Assembly: GCA_017745595.1 (NCBI GenBank)
Contig: WMBV01000014.1
Span: forward strand, 1 to 64,000
Direction of reading: 5' to 3'
Source of the DNA: Bordetella petrii
Lineage (GTDB): Bacteria; Pseudomonadota; Gammaproteobacteria; Burkholderiales; Burkholderiaceae_B
Length of the DNA stretch: 64,000 nucleotides
The position numbers and the translations under genes were made by a program. The notes under the pieces are model-generated. The model did no database searches. It was given only the letters and a program-made list of their open reading frames with translations, and had not been told where the DNA came from. Positions 20,044 through 31,292 of this stretch are shown here, piece after piece; position 1 is the stretch's first letter; every line of letters starts with the position of its first letter.

Positions 20044-20868
20044 GTGTGGAACGACGCGCGCACCACCAACCTGATCGCCAACACGCTGGCCGTGCTGGCG
20101 GTGGTGGCCATGCTCGCCGCCAGCGTCGTATGGGTGGCGCATCGTCCGTATTTCACACTCAGGGGCATCGAGCTCGAAGCGGCGCCCGATTCCGACCTGC
20201 GCTACGTGTCGCCCGAGGCGGTGCGCGCGGTGATCGCGCGGCGCTTCGGCGGCAATTTCTTTACGGTCGACCTGGACCAGGCGCGCGAGGTCTTCGAATC
20301 GGTGCCCTGGGTACGGCGCGCCTCGATCCGGCGCATCTGGCCCGACACGCTGCGCGTGCGCATCGAAGAGCAGCAGCCGCTGGCGCTGTGGAACGAGAAC
20401 CAGATGATCAACACCTGGGGCGAAGCGTTCACGGCCAACACCGGCGAGCTGGACGACGACACCGAGCTGCCGCAGTTCTCGGGCCCGGAAGGGGCCGAGG
20501 GGCTGGTGGTGCAGCGCTACGCCGAACTGGCGCGCTGGTTCGCGCCGCTGGACCTGCACGTGCGCGAACTGGACCTGAGCGCGCGCTATGCCTGGAAGGC
20601 CACCCTGTCCAACGGCATGGTGCTCGACCTGGGCCGCGATCCGGGCGCCGATGCGCCCGATCCGCACGGCCTGCCGGGTGCCTTGCCGTTCGCCGCGCGC
20701 ATCCAGCGCTTCGTGCAGGCCTGGCCCGCGGTAACCAGCCGCCTGGAAGGGCGCGAGGTCACGCAGGCCGACCTGCGCTACACGAACGGATTCGCACTGG
20801 CCTTGGCACCGTTGCCGGACAGTCATTCCAAATCAAAATCTCCATCCACTTCTTCGAAGAAGCGTTAA
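20044..20868 (+). CDS. ftsQ: Cell division protein FtsQ
   Basis: The protein has 274 residues, bitopic, with a short cytoplasmic tail, one membrane segment (about 13-35) and then a POTRA domain beginning FTLRGIEL. It links early and late divisome proteins through FtsB and FtsL. The start is GTG at 20044 with GGAAC upstream. The C-terminus ends in a Ser/Lys-rich tail. Identification rests on topology, the POTRA start and gene order. Confidence 0.93.
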   Translation: MWNDARTTNLIANTLAVLAVVAMLAASVVWVAHRPYFTLRGIELEAAPDSDLRYVSPEAVRAVIARRFGGNFFTVDLDQAREVFESVPWVRRASIRRIWPDTLRVRIEEQQPLALWNENQMINTWGEAFTANTGELDDDTELPQFSGPEGAEGLVVQRYAELARWFAPLDLHVRELDLSARYAWKATLSNGMVLDLGRDPGADAPDPHGLPGALPFAARIQRFVQAWPAVTSRLEGREVTQADLRYTNGFALALAPLPDSHSKSKSPSTSSKKR

Positions 20869-20872
20869 CGCC

Positions 20873-22099
20873 ATGACCCGTGACATCAAGGACCTCATCG
20901 TCGCCCTGGATATCGGCACCAGCAAGGTGGTGGCCGTGGTCGCCGAAATCCTGCCGGAAGGGCGCTTCGAAGTGCTGGGCCTGGGCCAGCACGAATCGCG
21001 CGGCATGCGCAAAGGCGTGGTCGTCAATATCGAGACCACCGTCAATTCCATCCAGCGCGCGCTCGAAGAAGCCGAGCTGATGGCCGACTGCAAGATCCGC
21101 GACGTGTACACCGGTATCGCCGGCAGCCATATCCGCAGCTTCAATTCGAGCGGCATGGTGGCCGTGAAAGACAAGGAAGTCACCGCCACCGACGTGGCGC
21201 GGGTGATCGAAACCGCCAAGGCCGTCAACATTCCCACCGACCAGCAGGTGCTGCATGTGCTGACGCAGGAATTCATCGTCGACGGCCAGGAAGACATCCG
21301 CGAACCCATCGGCATGAGCGGGTTGCGCCTGGAAGTGCGGGTGCACATCGTGACCGGCGCGGTCAGCGCCGCGCAGAACATCGTCAAGTGCGTGCGCCGC
21401 TGCGGGCTGGAAGTACAGGACCTGATCCTGCAGCCCCTGGCCTCGAGCCTGTCCTGCCTGACGGCCGACGAAAAAGAGCTGGGCGTCGTGCTGGTGGATA
21501 TCGGCGGCGGCACCACCGATGTCGCGATCTTCACCGGCGGCGCGATCCGCCATACCGCCGTCCTGCCGATCGCCGGCGACCAGATCACCAACGACATCGC
21601 GGCCATGCTGCGCACGCCCACGCCCGATGCCGAAGAAATCAAGCTGCGCTACGGCGTGGCCAAGCAGGTGCTGGCGCGCCCCGACGAAGCCGTCGAAGTG
21701 CCGGGCCTGGGCGACCGCGGCCCGCGCCAGGTCAAACGCCAGGCGCTGGGCGCGGTAATCGAGCCGCGCGTCGAAGAACTGTTTTCGCTGGTGCAGCAGG
21801 TCGTGCGCGATTCGGGCTACGAAGACCTGCTGGCATCCGGCGTGGTGCTGACCGGCGGCACGTCGCAGCTGCCCGGCATGATCGAACTGGCCGAAGACGT
21901 GTTCCTGAAGCCGGTGCGCGTGGCCGTTCCCGAATATGAGGGCAGCCTGTCCGACGTGATGCGCAACCCGCGCTTCTCGACCGTGATGGGCCTGCTGCAA
22001 GAGGCGCGTATGCAGCGCGTGCGGGGCCGCAAGGTCGCGGCGCAGACCGGCAACTTCAAGTCGCTGCTGGCCCGGATGAAGGAGTGGTTCATGAATTGA
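20873..22099 (+). CDS. ftsA: Cell division protein FtsA
   Basis: The protein has 408 residues, an actin-fold protein that tethers FtsZ to the membrane. The phosphate-binding loops are DIGTSK at 13-18 and DIGGGTTD at 209-216, and the adenosine motif SGVVLTGGTSQLPG is near residue 324. The C-terminus (LLARMKEWFMN) forms the amphipathic membrane-targeting helix. It starts 4 bases after ftsQ. Confidence 0.96.
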   Translation: MTRDIKDLIVALDIGTSKVVAVVAEILPEGRFEVLGLGQHESRGMRKGVVVNIETTVNSIQRALEEAELMADCKIRDVYTGIAGSHIRSFNSSGMVAVKDKEVTATDVARVIETAKAVNIPTDQQVLHVLTQEFIVDGQEDIREPIGMSGLRLEVRVHIVTGAVSAAQNIVKCVRRCGLEVQDLILQPLASSLSCLTADEKELGVVLVDIGGGTTDVAIFTGGAIRHTAVLPIAGDQITNDIAAMLRTPTPDAEEIKLRYGVAKQVLARPDEAVEVPGLGDRGPRQVKRQALGAVIEPRVEELFSLVQQVVRDSGYEDLLASGVVLTGGTSQLPGMIELAEDVFLKPVRVAVPEYEGSLSDVMRNPRFSTVMGLLQEARMQRVRGRKVAAQTGNFKSLLARMKEWFMN

Positions 22100-22285
22100 G
22101 TACAGGGGCGGACTGGGGCCTGCTCCTGGCTTGCGCCGCCCGCGAGGGCGGGGCGGGCCGAAAGGGGAGACGTCTCAAACCCGTTGCGGACCATCTGGCC
22201 GGCTTCGGCTTTGAGGCGATTCACAAAAGATAGGTTGTTGGGGAATTTTTGTGATTTGCAAATTCAGACTTGTGAGGGAGTCATC

Positions 22286-23467
22286 ATGATGAACTTTGAG
22301 ATGCTTGAGAACAATGCCAAAGGGACCGTTATCAAGGTCGTAGGCGTTGGCGGCGCCGGCGGCAACGCTGTGGCCCACATGATCCGCAGTGGCGTCAACG
22401 GCGTGGATTTCATCTGCGCCAATACCGACGCGCAGGCGCTGGCGGCCACCAATGCACCGGTGCAGATCCGCCTGGGCCGCACCGGCCTGGGCGCCGGCGC
22501 CAAGCCCGAGCAGGGCCGCGCATCGGCGGAAACCGCGCGCGAGGAGATCCGTTCGGCCCTGAACGGCGCGCACATGGTGTTCATTACCGCCGGCATGGGC
22601 GGCGGCACCGGCACGGGCGCGGGCCCGGTCGTGGCCGAAGTGGCCAAGGAACTGGGCATCCTGACCGTGGGCGTGGTCACCAAGCCGTTCTCCTTCGAAG
22701 GCAACAAGCGCCTGAAGATGGCCGAAGACGGCATCGGCGAACTGGCCAAGCACGTGCATTCGCTGATCGTGGTGCTCAACGAGAACCTGTATGAGCTGAT
22801 GGACGAGGACGCCACCCAGGAAGACTGCTTCCGTTCGGCCGACGACATCCTGCACAATGCTTGCGCCGGTATCGCCGAGATCATCAACGTCGAGGGCAAC
22901 GTCAACGTCGACTTCGAAGACGTCAAGACGATCATGGGCGAGCAGGGCCAGGCCATGATGGGCACGGCGACCGCCAGCGGCGCCGACCGGGCCCGCGTGG
23001 CGGCCGAGCAGGCCATCGCGTGCCCGCTGCTCGAAGGCGTGGACCTGAACGGCGCCCGCGGCGTGCTGGTGAACATCACCGCCAGCCGTACGCTGAAGAT
23101 GCGCGAAACGCGCGAAATCATGGAAACGATCCGCAGCTACGCTTCGGACGACGCGACCGTGATCTTCGGCACCGCCTACGACGAAGCGATGGGCGACAGC
23201 CTGCGCGTGACCGTGGTGGCCACCGGCCTGGGCCGCGGCGCCGCGCGCCCGCAATTGGTGCAGAATGCCGCCGAGGGGCTGCGTACCGGTACCGACAACC
23301 TGCCCCTGGGCGGGATGATGGGCCAGCAGGGCGACTACCGCAATCTGGACATGCCGTCGGTGATGCGCAACCCGCGCACGCAGGCGTCGGCCCAGGTACG
23401 GGCGCTGGAAAGCTCGGGCATGGATCATTTCGACATCCCGGCCTTCCTGCGCAAGCAGGCAGACTGA
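22286..23467 (+). CDS. ftsZ: Cell division GTPase FtsZ
   Basis: The protein has 393 residues, a tubulin-like GTPase that forms the Z-ring. The nucleotide loop GGGTGTG is at 105-111, the T7 synergy loop NVDFEDVKTIM near 207, and the conserved tail DIPAFLRK at the extreme C-terminus binds FtsA. The frame is open for 34 codons upstream, but the family start is MMNFEML, with GAGGGAG (22274-22280) just before the ATG pair at 22286/22289. The linker before the tail is short. A 186-base gap after ftsA, AT-rich near its end (about 22220-22270), probably holds an extra ftsZ promoter; I could not assign its -35 and -10 with confidence. Confidence 0.97.
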   Translation: MMNFEMLENNAKGTVIKVVGVGGAGGNAVAHMIRSGVNGVDFICANTDAQALAATNAPVQIRLGRTGLGAGAKPEQGRASAETAREEIRSALNGAHMVFITAGMGGGTGTGAGPVVAEVAKELGILTVGVVTKPFSFEGNKRLKMAEDGIGELAKHVHSLIVVLNENLYELMDEDATQEDCFRSADDILHNACAGIAEIINVEGNVNVDFEDVKTIMGEQGQAMMGTATASGADRARVAAEQAIACPLLEGVDLNGARGVLVNITASRTLKMRETREIMETIRSYASDDATVIFGTAYDEAMGDSLRVTVVATGLGRGAARPQLVQNAAEGLRTGTDNLPLGGMMGQQGDYRNLDMPSVMRNPRTQASAQVRALESSGMDHFDIPAFLRKQAD

Positions 23468-23478
23468 TGTAGCAGTAC

Positions 23479-23537
23479 CGGGCCGGGGAACCGGCCCGAC
23501 TCCCTCGGCATCGGCCCGCCTTTCCCCAGGCGGGCCG
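23479..23537 (+). other. Two strong hairpins after ftsZ
   Basis: The first stem is CGGGCCGG (23479-23486) with CCGGCCCG (23491-23498). The second is CGGCCCGCC (23512-23520) with GGCGGGCCG (23529-23537). Neither is followed by a T-tract, so they may stabilise the ftsZ mRNA end or act in factor-dependent termination rather than being intrinsic terminators. Confidence 0.55.
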
Positions 23538-23630
23538 GATGCGGGGCGGCGCCTGCGTGCGCCGCCCATAAAGGGGACGCATTTGTCGGCAAATGTTACG
23601 CGACCGTGGCGCCAGGCTGGCCGCCGAGGT

Positions 23631-23675
23631 TACAATGCGCACTTATGCCGGTGATTTCATTGATTTTTACCGGCA
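23631..23675 (+). promoter_or_regulatory. lpxC leader: -10-like box and hairpin
   Basis: TACAAT at 23631-23636 resembles a -10 box, but no convincing -35 lies 17 bases before it. TGCCGGTGA (23646-23654) can pair with TTACCGGCA (23667-23675), 9 bp with one G-U pair and a 12-base loop, ending 21 bases before the lpxC ATG. A small palindrome CATTTG-TCGG-CAAATG is at 23580-23595. Confidence 0.4.
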
Positions 23676-23696
23676 CCCGCTTCCAGCAAATATCCC

Positions 23697-24620
23697 ATGT
23701 TCCGACAGCGCAGCATCCAGAATCTCGTCCGTACCACCGGCGTAGGTGTCCATTCGGGGCGCCGGGTCGAGCTCACGCTGCGTCCTGCCGAAGCCAACAC
23801 GGGCATCGTTTTCCATCGCGTCGACCTGCCGCAGGTCGTCGACCTGCCCGCCCAGGCGCTGGGCGTGGGCGACACCCGCATGGCGTCGGTGCTGCAACAG
23901 GGCGACGTGCGCGTGTCCACCGTCGAACACCTGATGTCCGCGCTGGCGGGCCTGGGCATCGACAATCTGCACGTCGACCTCACGGCCGAAGAAGTGCCCA
24001 TCATGGATGGCAGCGCGGCCACGTTCGTGTATTTGCTGCGCTCGGCCGGCATCGTCGAACAGAACGCGCCCAAGCAGTTCATCAAGGTGCTCAAACCGGT
24101 CGAAATCCGCGAGGGCGAGGGCCGCAACCTGAAATGGGCGCGCCTGGAACCGCACGAAGGTTTCGCGCTGGCGTTTTCCATCGACTTCCGCCACCCCGCC
24201 ATCGATTCCACGGCGAATTTCGCCGAAATCGATTTCGCCACGCATTCGTACGTGCGCGAAATCGCCCGCGCGCGCACCTTCGGTTTCGTCAATGAAGTCG
24301 AAGCCTTGCGTTCCATGGGCCTGGCCCGTGGCGGCAGCCTCGACAACGCCATCGTCATGGACGAATACCGCGTGCTGAACAGCGACGGCCTGCGCTACGA
24401 CGACGAGTTCGTCAAGCACAAGATCCTGGACGCCATCGGCGACCTGTATCTACTGGGCAAGCCGCTGGTGGCCCGCTACGTGGCCTGCAAGTCCGGCCAC
24501 GGGCTGAACAACCAGTTGGCGCGCGCGCTGCTGGCCCAGCGCGATGCCTGGGAACTGGTCACGTACGAATCGCAGGCGGCGGCTCCGCAAGCGTTCCGCC
24601 ACGAATGGAAGCTGGCCTGA
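23697..24620 (+). CDS. lpxC: UDP-3-O-acyl-N-acetylglucosamine deacetylase LpxC
   Basis: The protein has 307 residues. It is the zinc enzyme for the committed step of lipid A synthesis in the cytoplasm. Zinc ligands are visible: H78 in STVEHLM, and H241 and D245 in [10 protein letters not shown]. The general base Glu lies next to H78 (TVEH). Length and position after ftsZ match the usual order. The stop lies 10 bases from the convergent stop of the DciA-like gene. Confidence 0.96.
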   Translation: MFRQRSIQNLVRTTGVGVHSGRRVELTLRPAEANTGIVFHRVDLPQVVDLPAQALGVGDTRMASVLQQGDVRVSTVEHLMSALAGLGIDNLHVDLTAEEVPIMDGSAATFVYLLRSAGIVEQNAPKQFIKVLKPVEIREGEGRNLKWARLEPHEGFALAFSIDFRHPAIDSTANFAEIDFATHSYVREIARARTFGFVNEVEALRSMGLARGGSLDNAIVMDEYRVLNSDGLRYDDEFVKHKILDAIGDLYLLGKPLVARYVACKSGHGLNNQLARALLAQRDAWELVTYESQAAAPQAFRHEWKLA

Positions 24621-24630
24621 ACACCTTGTG

Positions 24631-25122
24631 CTAGCGGGGTTTGTGGTGGGCCAGCAGCCTGGCCACCGCGTCGGCCAGCGGCCCCGGCCGCAGCGTTCCA
24701 CGCAATTCTTCGAATGCGCCCAGGGCGGTTTCGCCCAGGGGGACGGCTTCTTTGGGCGGACGCGGGCTTTTTGCGCCGGGCTTGGGCATTCCCGCTTGAA
24801 CCCGGACGGCAATTTCGTTAAGGTTCCAACCTTGGGCGCAGAGCGCCTGTGCGATCCGCGGTGCCAGCTGGCGCAGCTTGGCCGCATGGGCCGCACTGGG
24901 CACGGCCAGCTGCAGGCGCTGGCTTTCCAGCTTGGCCACCACGCACACGGCACCCAGTGCCGGCGGCAGCACGGCGGCCACGGCATGTTGTATTTGCAGA
25001 TGCGTGCGTGCCGTCGCCAGCACGCCGGCGCCGCGCGCATCATGACCCAGCCATCCCAGGGCGCTGTTGCCCGCGCGCCGGCTGGTAGTAGAACGTGAGC
25101 GGTGTGGCGCAGTTTTGTTCAT
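24631..25122 (-). CDS. dciA: DciA-like protein (DUF721)
   Basis: The protein has 163 residues with a DUF721 domain at about 25-115, recognisable from the HLQIQHAVAAVLPPALGAVC segment and the LQLAVPSAAHAAKLRQLAPR segment. Proteins of this family act as the ancestral loader of the DnaB replicative helicase in bacteria that lack DnaC. The N-terminus is basic (RSRSTTSRR) and the C-terminus has a Pro/Lys-rich linker (PKPGAKSPRPPKEA). I start at 25122; a longer start at 25167-25169 would overlap the divergent M23 gene. It lies between lpxC and secA, the usual place for this gene in betaproteobacteria. Confidence 0.8.
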   Translation of the reverse strand: MNKTAPHRSRSTTSRRAGNSALGWLGHDARGAGVLATARTHLQIQHAVAAVLPPALGAVCVVAKLESQRLQLAVPSAAHAAKLRQLAPRIAQALCAQGWNLNEIAVRVQAGMPKPGAKSPRPPKEAVPLGETALGAFEELRGTLRPGPLADAVARLLAHHKPR

Positions 25123-25149
25123 GCCGGCTCGAATAACAGGATACGTACC

Positions 25150-26151
25150 TTGAAAATCGTGATTATGCATGCCCGCGACGGGCAGCCCGGCCAAGTGGCG
25201 CTGGGCGGCGCGCCGCTGGCCCTGGTACTTGCGGCCCTGCTGGCCACCACGGCGCTCATCGGCGCTACCGTACAACGTTACCTTACTCCTGTCGCGCCTG
25301 CCGCGTATTCCGTCGACTGGGCCGCCTATGCCCAGGATACCCAGCCGGCGCGCGAAGCGGCTTTCGTGCGCGAAAACGTCGGCATGCTGGCTGCCAAGGT
25401 GGGCGAGCTGCAGGCCAAGCTGGTCGGCATCGACGGGCTGGGCCGGCGGGTGGCCCAGGTGGCCGGCGTGGCCTACACCGACCCCGAACTGGCCGCCGAA
25501 ATCAATGCGCCGGTCCAGGCCGGCCAGGTCATGGACGACCTGTTCACCGACCGCCAGCCGCCGTCGCAGGAATCGGCCGAGCAGCTGGGCCGCCAGCTCG
25601 ACGAGCTGCAGGCCCGCCTGGCGCAGCAAACCGACAACCTGCGCATGCTCGACGTGGCGCTGACGCGCCGCTCGGCCGACCAGGCGCGGCTGCCCTCCAG
25701 CGCGCCCATTACCGAATATCCCTTCCTGAGCTCGTCGTATGGCTGGCGGCGCAATCCCGTCACCCACCGCTATGCCATGCACGAAGGTCTGGATTTCGCC
25801 GCGCCCTCGGGTACGCCCATCCTGGCGGCCGCGGGCGGCGTCGTGCTCGAAGCCAGCCGCCTGGCCGGCTATGGCAATACGGTCGAGATCGACCACGGCG
25901 ATGGCCTGATCACCCGCTACGCCCACGCGTCCAAGCTGCTGGTCAAGCCGGGCGACCTGGTCGGGCGCGGCCAGGAAATCGCCCGGGTCGGGTCCACCGG
26001 GCGTTCCACCGGGCCGCATCTGCACTTCGAGGTCCGCCTGGCCGGCCAGCCGCTCGATCCGCGCCTGTTCCTGCAATCGCCCGATACCCGCCCGCCGGTG
26101 GTGGCGCAGGCGCCCGACGCGGCCGTCGCCGGGCAGCCGGTCACCCGCTGA
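25150..26151 (+). CDS. M23 family murein endopeptidase-like protein
   Basis: The protein has 333 residues if it starts at TTG 25150 (AGGA 9 bases upstream); GTG 25159 and ATG 25165 are alternatives. It has one N-terminal membrane segment (about 19-40), a periplasmic region with Glu/Gln/Leu-rich helices (about 140-180) suggestive of a short coiled coil, and a C-terminal LytM/M23 domain. The zinc motif is intact: H211-x3-D215 in HEGLDFAAP and HLH at 290-292 in GPHLHFEVR. Such proteins cut peptide crosslinks in the wall or activate amidases. The gene lies directly before secA. No signal peptide cleavage site is obvious, so it is probably membrane-anchored. Confidence 0.87.
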   Translation: MKIVIMHARDGQPGQVALGGAPLALVLAALLATTALIGATVQRYLTPVAPAAYSVDWAAYAQDTQPAREAAFVRENVGMLAAKVGELQAKLVGIDGLGRRVAQVAGVAYTDPELAAEINAPVQAGQVMDDLFTDRQPPSQESAEQLGRQLDELQARLAQQTDNLRMLDVALTRRSADQARLPSSAPITEYPFLSSSYGWRRNPVTHRYAMHEGLDFAAPSGTPILAAAGGVVLEASRLAGYGNTVEIDHGDGLITRYAHASKLLVKPGDLVGRGQEIARVGSTGRSTGPHLHFEVRLAGQPLDPRLFLQSPDTRPPVVAQAPDAAVAGQPVTR

Positions 26152-26314
26152 AGCCCGCCGCGGCCCTTTTGCGGCTTGTCGGGTCACGGGCGCGCAGGTG
26201 CGTTAAACTCGATTGTTTCCCGGCGGAATTGCCCGCTCAACCCAATAACAATCTGCGCCGGGCGGCGCCCAGTCCCAGCAGGGCGGGGCGCCGCCGGTGC
26301 CGCCACCGACACGC

Positions 26315-29059
<2,745 letters not shown>

Positions 29060-29061
29060 AA

Positions 29062-29143
29062 GCCCCCCCCCGAAGCGCTGCGCGCTTCCCCCCCGGGGGG
29101 GCGACGCTGGCGGACCGGCGGAGCCGGATCCGCGGCGTCCCCG
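29062..29143 (+). repeat. Dispersed GC-rich repeat, family B, copy 1
   Basis: The element starts with nine C (29063-29071), continues with GAAGCGCTGCGCGCTTC, a perfect C7G7 palindrome (29088-29101), and then a 47-base core (29097-29143) identical to 43851-43897. Within the core, GGACCGGC-GGA-GCCGGATCC forms a hairpin. It begins immediately after the secA stop, as copy 2 does after the GH31-like gene. Confidence 0.85.
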
Positions 29144-29182
29144 ATTCGGACGCACCGGTTTTCATTTCCGGCGGATCGCGCG

Positions 29183-29893
29183 ATGTCTGATCCTACCGAA
29201 TTCGACCATGCGGTGGTCATGGTGCGCGATCGGCTCGACGCGGTGGCGCCGCATTTCGAGCGGCAGGGGTTTCGCCTGAGCGACCTGGCGGTGCACAACC
29301 TGGGATCGTGCAACCGCCTGATCGTGCTGGACAGCACCTACATCGAACTGCTGGGGTGGCCGCCCGGCGCGCCGCCGGCCCGCAAGGAAATCGCCGATTC
29401 GCCGTTCGGCCTGGAAGCCCTGGTGTTCCGCACCCATGACGCCGAGGGCACCTACCGGCGCCTGCGCGATGCCGGCTACGCGGTGAACCCGGTGCAAGAA
29501 CTGACGCGGCCGGCGCAGGTAGACGGCCGCGAAATGCAGGCGCGTTTTCACACCGTGCGCTTCGCCCAGCAGCCCGTGCCGGGCATACGCATGTATTTCT
29601 GCCGCCACCTGACGCCCGAATGCGTCTGGGCGCCGTCCCTGATGGCGCATGCCAACGGGGCGCTGCGCATCCATCGCATCGAGGCGCGGGCCGCCGATGC
29701 CGAGGCGGTGGCGCGCCAACTGGCCCTGGTCACCGACGTGGCCGCCGAGCCCGCCGGCGACGGCTGGGACCTGACGCTGGGCAATATGCGCCTGCACGTG
29801 GCCGCCGATGCCGGCGCCGCGCAGCCGGTGCTGTCGGCCCTGGTGCTCGAAAACCGCGATGGCGCGCGCCATACGCTGAATACCGGCCTGTAG
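29183..29893 (+). CDS. Glyoxalase-like (VOC superfamily) domain protein
   Basis: The protein has 236 residues. The N-terminal half matches the glyoxalase-like domain family: it opens with FDHAVVMVRD, followed by SCNRLIVLDSTYIELLGW near residue 47 and a conserved GLEALVFRT segment. The C-terminal half (about 130-236) looks like a second, more divergent beta-alpha unit (LRIHRIEARAADAEAV). Metal-binding His and Glu residues of the VOC fold may be H9 and E54. The reaction cannot be inferred. It is a single gene between secA and the amino acid dehydrogenase gene. Confidence 0.75.
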   Translation: MSDPTEFDHAVVMVRDRLDAVAPHFERQGFRLSDLAVHNLGSCNRLIVLDSTYIELLGWPPGAPPARKEIADSPFGLEALVFRTHDAEGTYRRLRDAGYAVNPVQELTRPAQVDGREMQARFHTVRFAQQPVPGIRMYFCRHLTPECVWAPSLMAHANGALRIHRIEARAADAEAVARQLALVTDVAAEPAGDGWDLTLGNMRLHVAADAGAAQPVLSALVLENRDGARHTLNTGL

Positions 29894-30017
29894 CCGCGGC
29901 GCGGCCGGCCCCGCCGGGCCTGGTAAAACCGGCGCCCCTTCGGGTTCTATGCAGGGCGGCGCGCCCGCGAGATAATGCGCGCACTCAGCCGTGCAAGGCA
30001 CCAGACTAGGAGCGGAC

Positions 30018-31280
30018 ATGAAGGTCGCAGTATTGGGCGCGGGAGTGGCCGGCATTGCCGCGGCGTATTACCTGTGGCGCGATGGCCATGAGGTCACCGT
30101 GCTCGAGCGCCGCGCAGGGCCGGCCCTGGAAACCAGTTTCGGCAACGCCGGCGGCCTGTGCCCCAGTTTCGCGGGCCCCTGGGCCGCGCCGGGCATGATC
30201 GGCAAGGTGCTGAAAATGGCCTTGCAGCGCCAGGCGCCGATCCGCTTTTCGTTGTCGCCCAGCCCGCGCAAGCTGGCCTGGCTGGCTCGCTGGATGGGCA
30301 ACTGCAACGCCGAACGCTTCCGCGCCAACAAGCTGCGCATGCAGCGCGTGGCGCATTACAGCGACGCCTGCCTGCGCGAACTGGCCCAGTCGGGCCTGCC
30401 GGTCGATTTCGATTATCACCAGGACGGCACCTTGCAGGTGTTCCGCAGCGAGGCCGACCTGAAGGCGGCGTCCGCCATTACGCGGGCCCTGGACGAATTC
30501 GAAGTGCCCTGGCAATTGCTGGATGCCAGCGGCGCGCGCCGCCTCGAACCCGCCCTGGAAGCATCACAGGCGCCCATCGCCGGCGCCCTGTATCTGCCCC
30601 TGGACGGTTCGGGCGACAGCCACAAATTCGCCAGCGGGCTGGCCGACTACCTGGGCGGCCAGGGGGTGGTGTTTCGCTACGGCATGCCCATCCGCGCGCT
30701 GGCGCTCGAGGGCGACCGTATCCAGGGCGTGCAGATCGAAGGCCGGGCCAAGCCGGTGTCGGCCGATGCCTACGTGGTGGCCCTGGGCACGCAGGCGCCT
30801 TTCCTGCTGCGGCCGCTGGGCCTGGCGCTGCCGGTGTATCCGCTGAAAGGCTATTCCATCACCGCCCGCATCGAAGACCCCGCCCGCGCGCCGCGCGCCG
30901 CCATCATGGACGAGTACAACAAGATCATGATTTCGCGCCTGGGCGACCGCCTGCGCGCCGCGGGCATGGCCGAGCTGAAAGGCTACAGCGTGGCGGTAGA
31001 CCCGGGGCGCGTGGCCTTCTTGAAGGACGTGGTGCGCGAATGGTTTCCGCGGGGCATCGCGCTGGACGACGCGCAACCCTGGGCCGGCTTGCGGCCCATG
31101 ACCCCCGATGGCCCGGCCATCCTGGGCAAGACGCGCTACGCCAACCTGTACCTGGATTGCGGGCACGGTTCCAACGGTTGGACGCAGGCCTGCGGAACGG
31201 GCAAGATCGTGGCCGACATCGTGGCCGGCCGCGCACCCGAAGTCGACCTGGACGGCCTGACGGCGGAACGCTACGCCTGA
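30018..31280 (+). CDS. D-amino-acid dehydrogenase (DadA-like)
   Basis: The protein has 420 residues and belongs to the DAO family of FAD-dependent oxidoreductases, closest in layout to the small subunit DadA, which deaminates D-amino acids and passes electrons to the respiratory chain. The FAD loop GAGVAGIAAAYYL is at 7-19, followed by a conserved ETSFGNAGGLCPSF near residue 45, YPLKGYSIT near 282, and GHGSNGWTQACG near 384. The start at 30018 has AGGAGC 4-9 bases before it. No alanine racemase gene (dadX) is adjacent, so substrate range is open. Confidence 0.85.
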   Translation: MKVAVLGAGVAGIAAAYYLWRDGHEVTVLERRAGPALETSFGNAGGLCPSFAGPWAAPGMIGKVLKMALQRQAPIRFSLSPSPRKLAWLARWMGNCNAERFRANKLRMQRVAHYSDACLRELAQSGLPVDFDYHQDGTLQVFRSEADLKAASAITRALDEFEVPWQLLDASGARRLEPALEASQAPIAGALYLPLDGSGDSHKFASGLADYLGGQGVVFRYGMPIRALALEGDRIQGVQIEGRAKPVSADAYVVALGTQAPFLLRPLGLALPVYPLKGYSITARIEDPARAPRAAIMDEYNKIMISRLGDRLRAAGMAELKGYSVAVDPGRVAFLKDVVREWFPRGIALDDAQPWAGLRPMTPDGPAILGKTRYANLYLDCGHGSNGWTQACGTGKIVADIVAGRAPEVDLDGLTAERYA

Positions 31281-31292
31281 ACGCCCCGGCCG

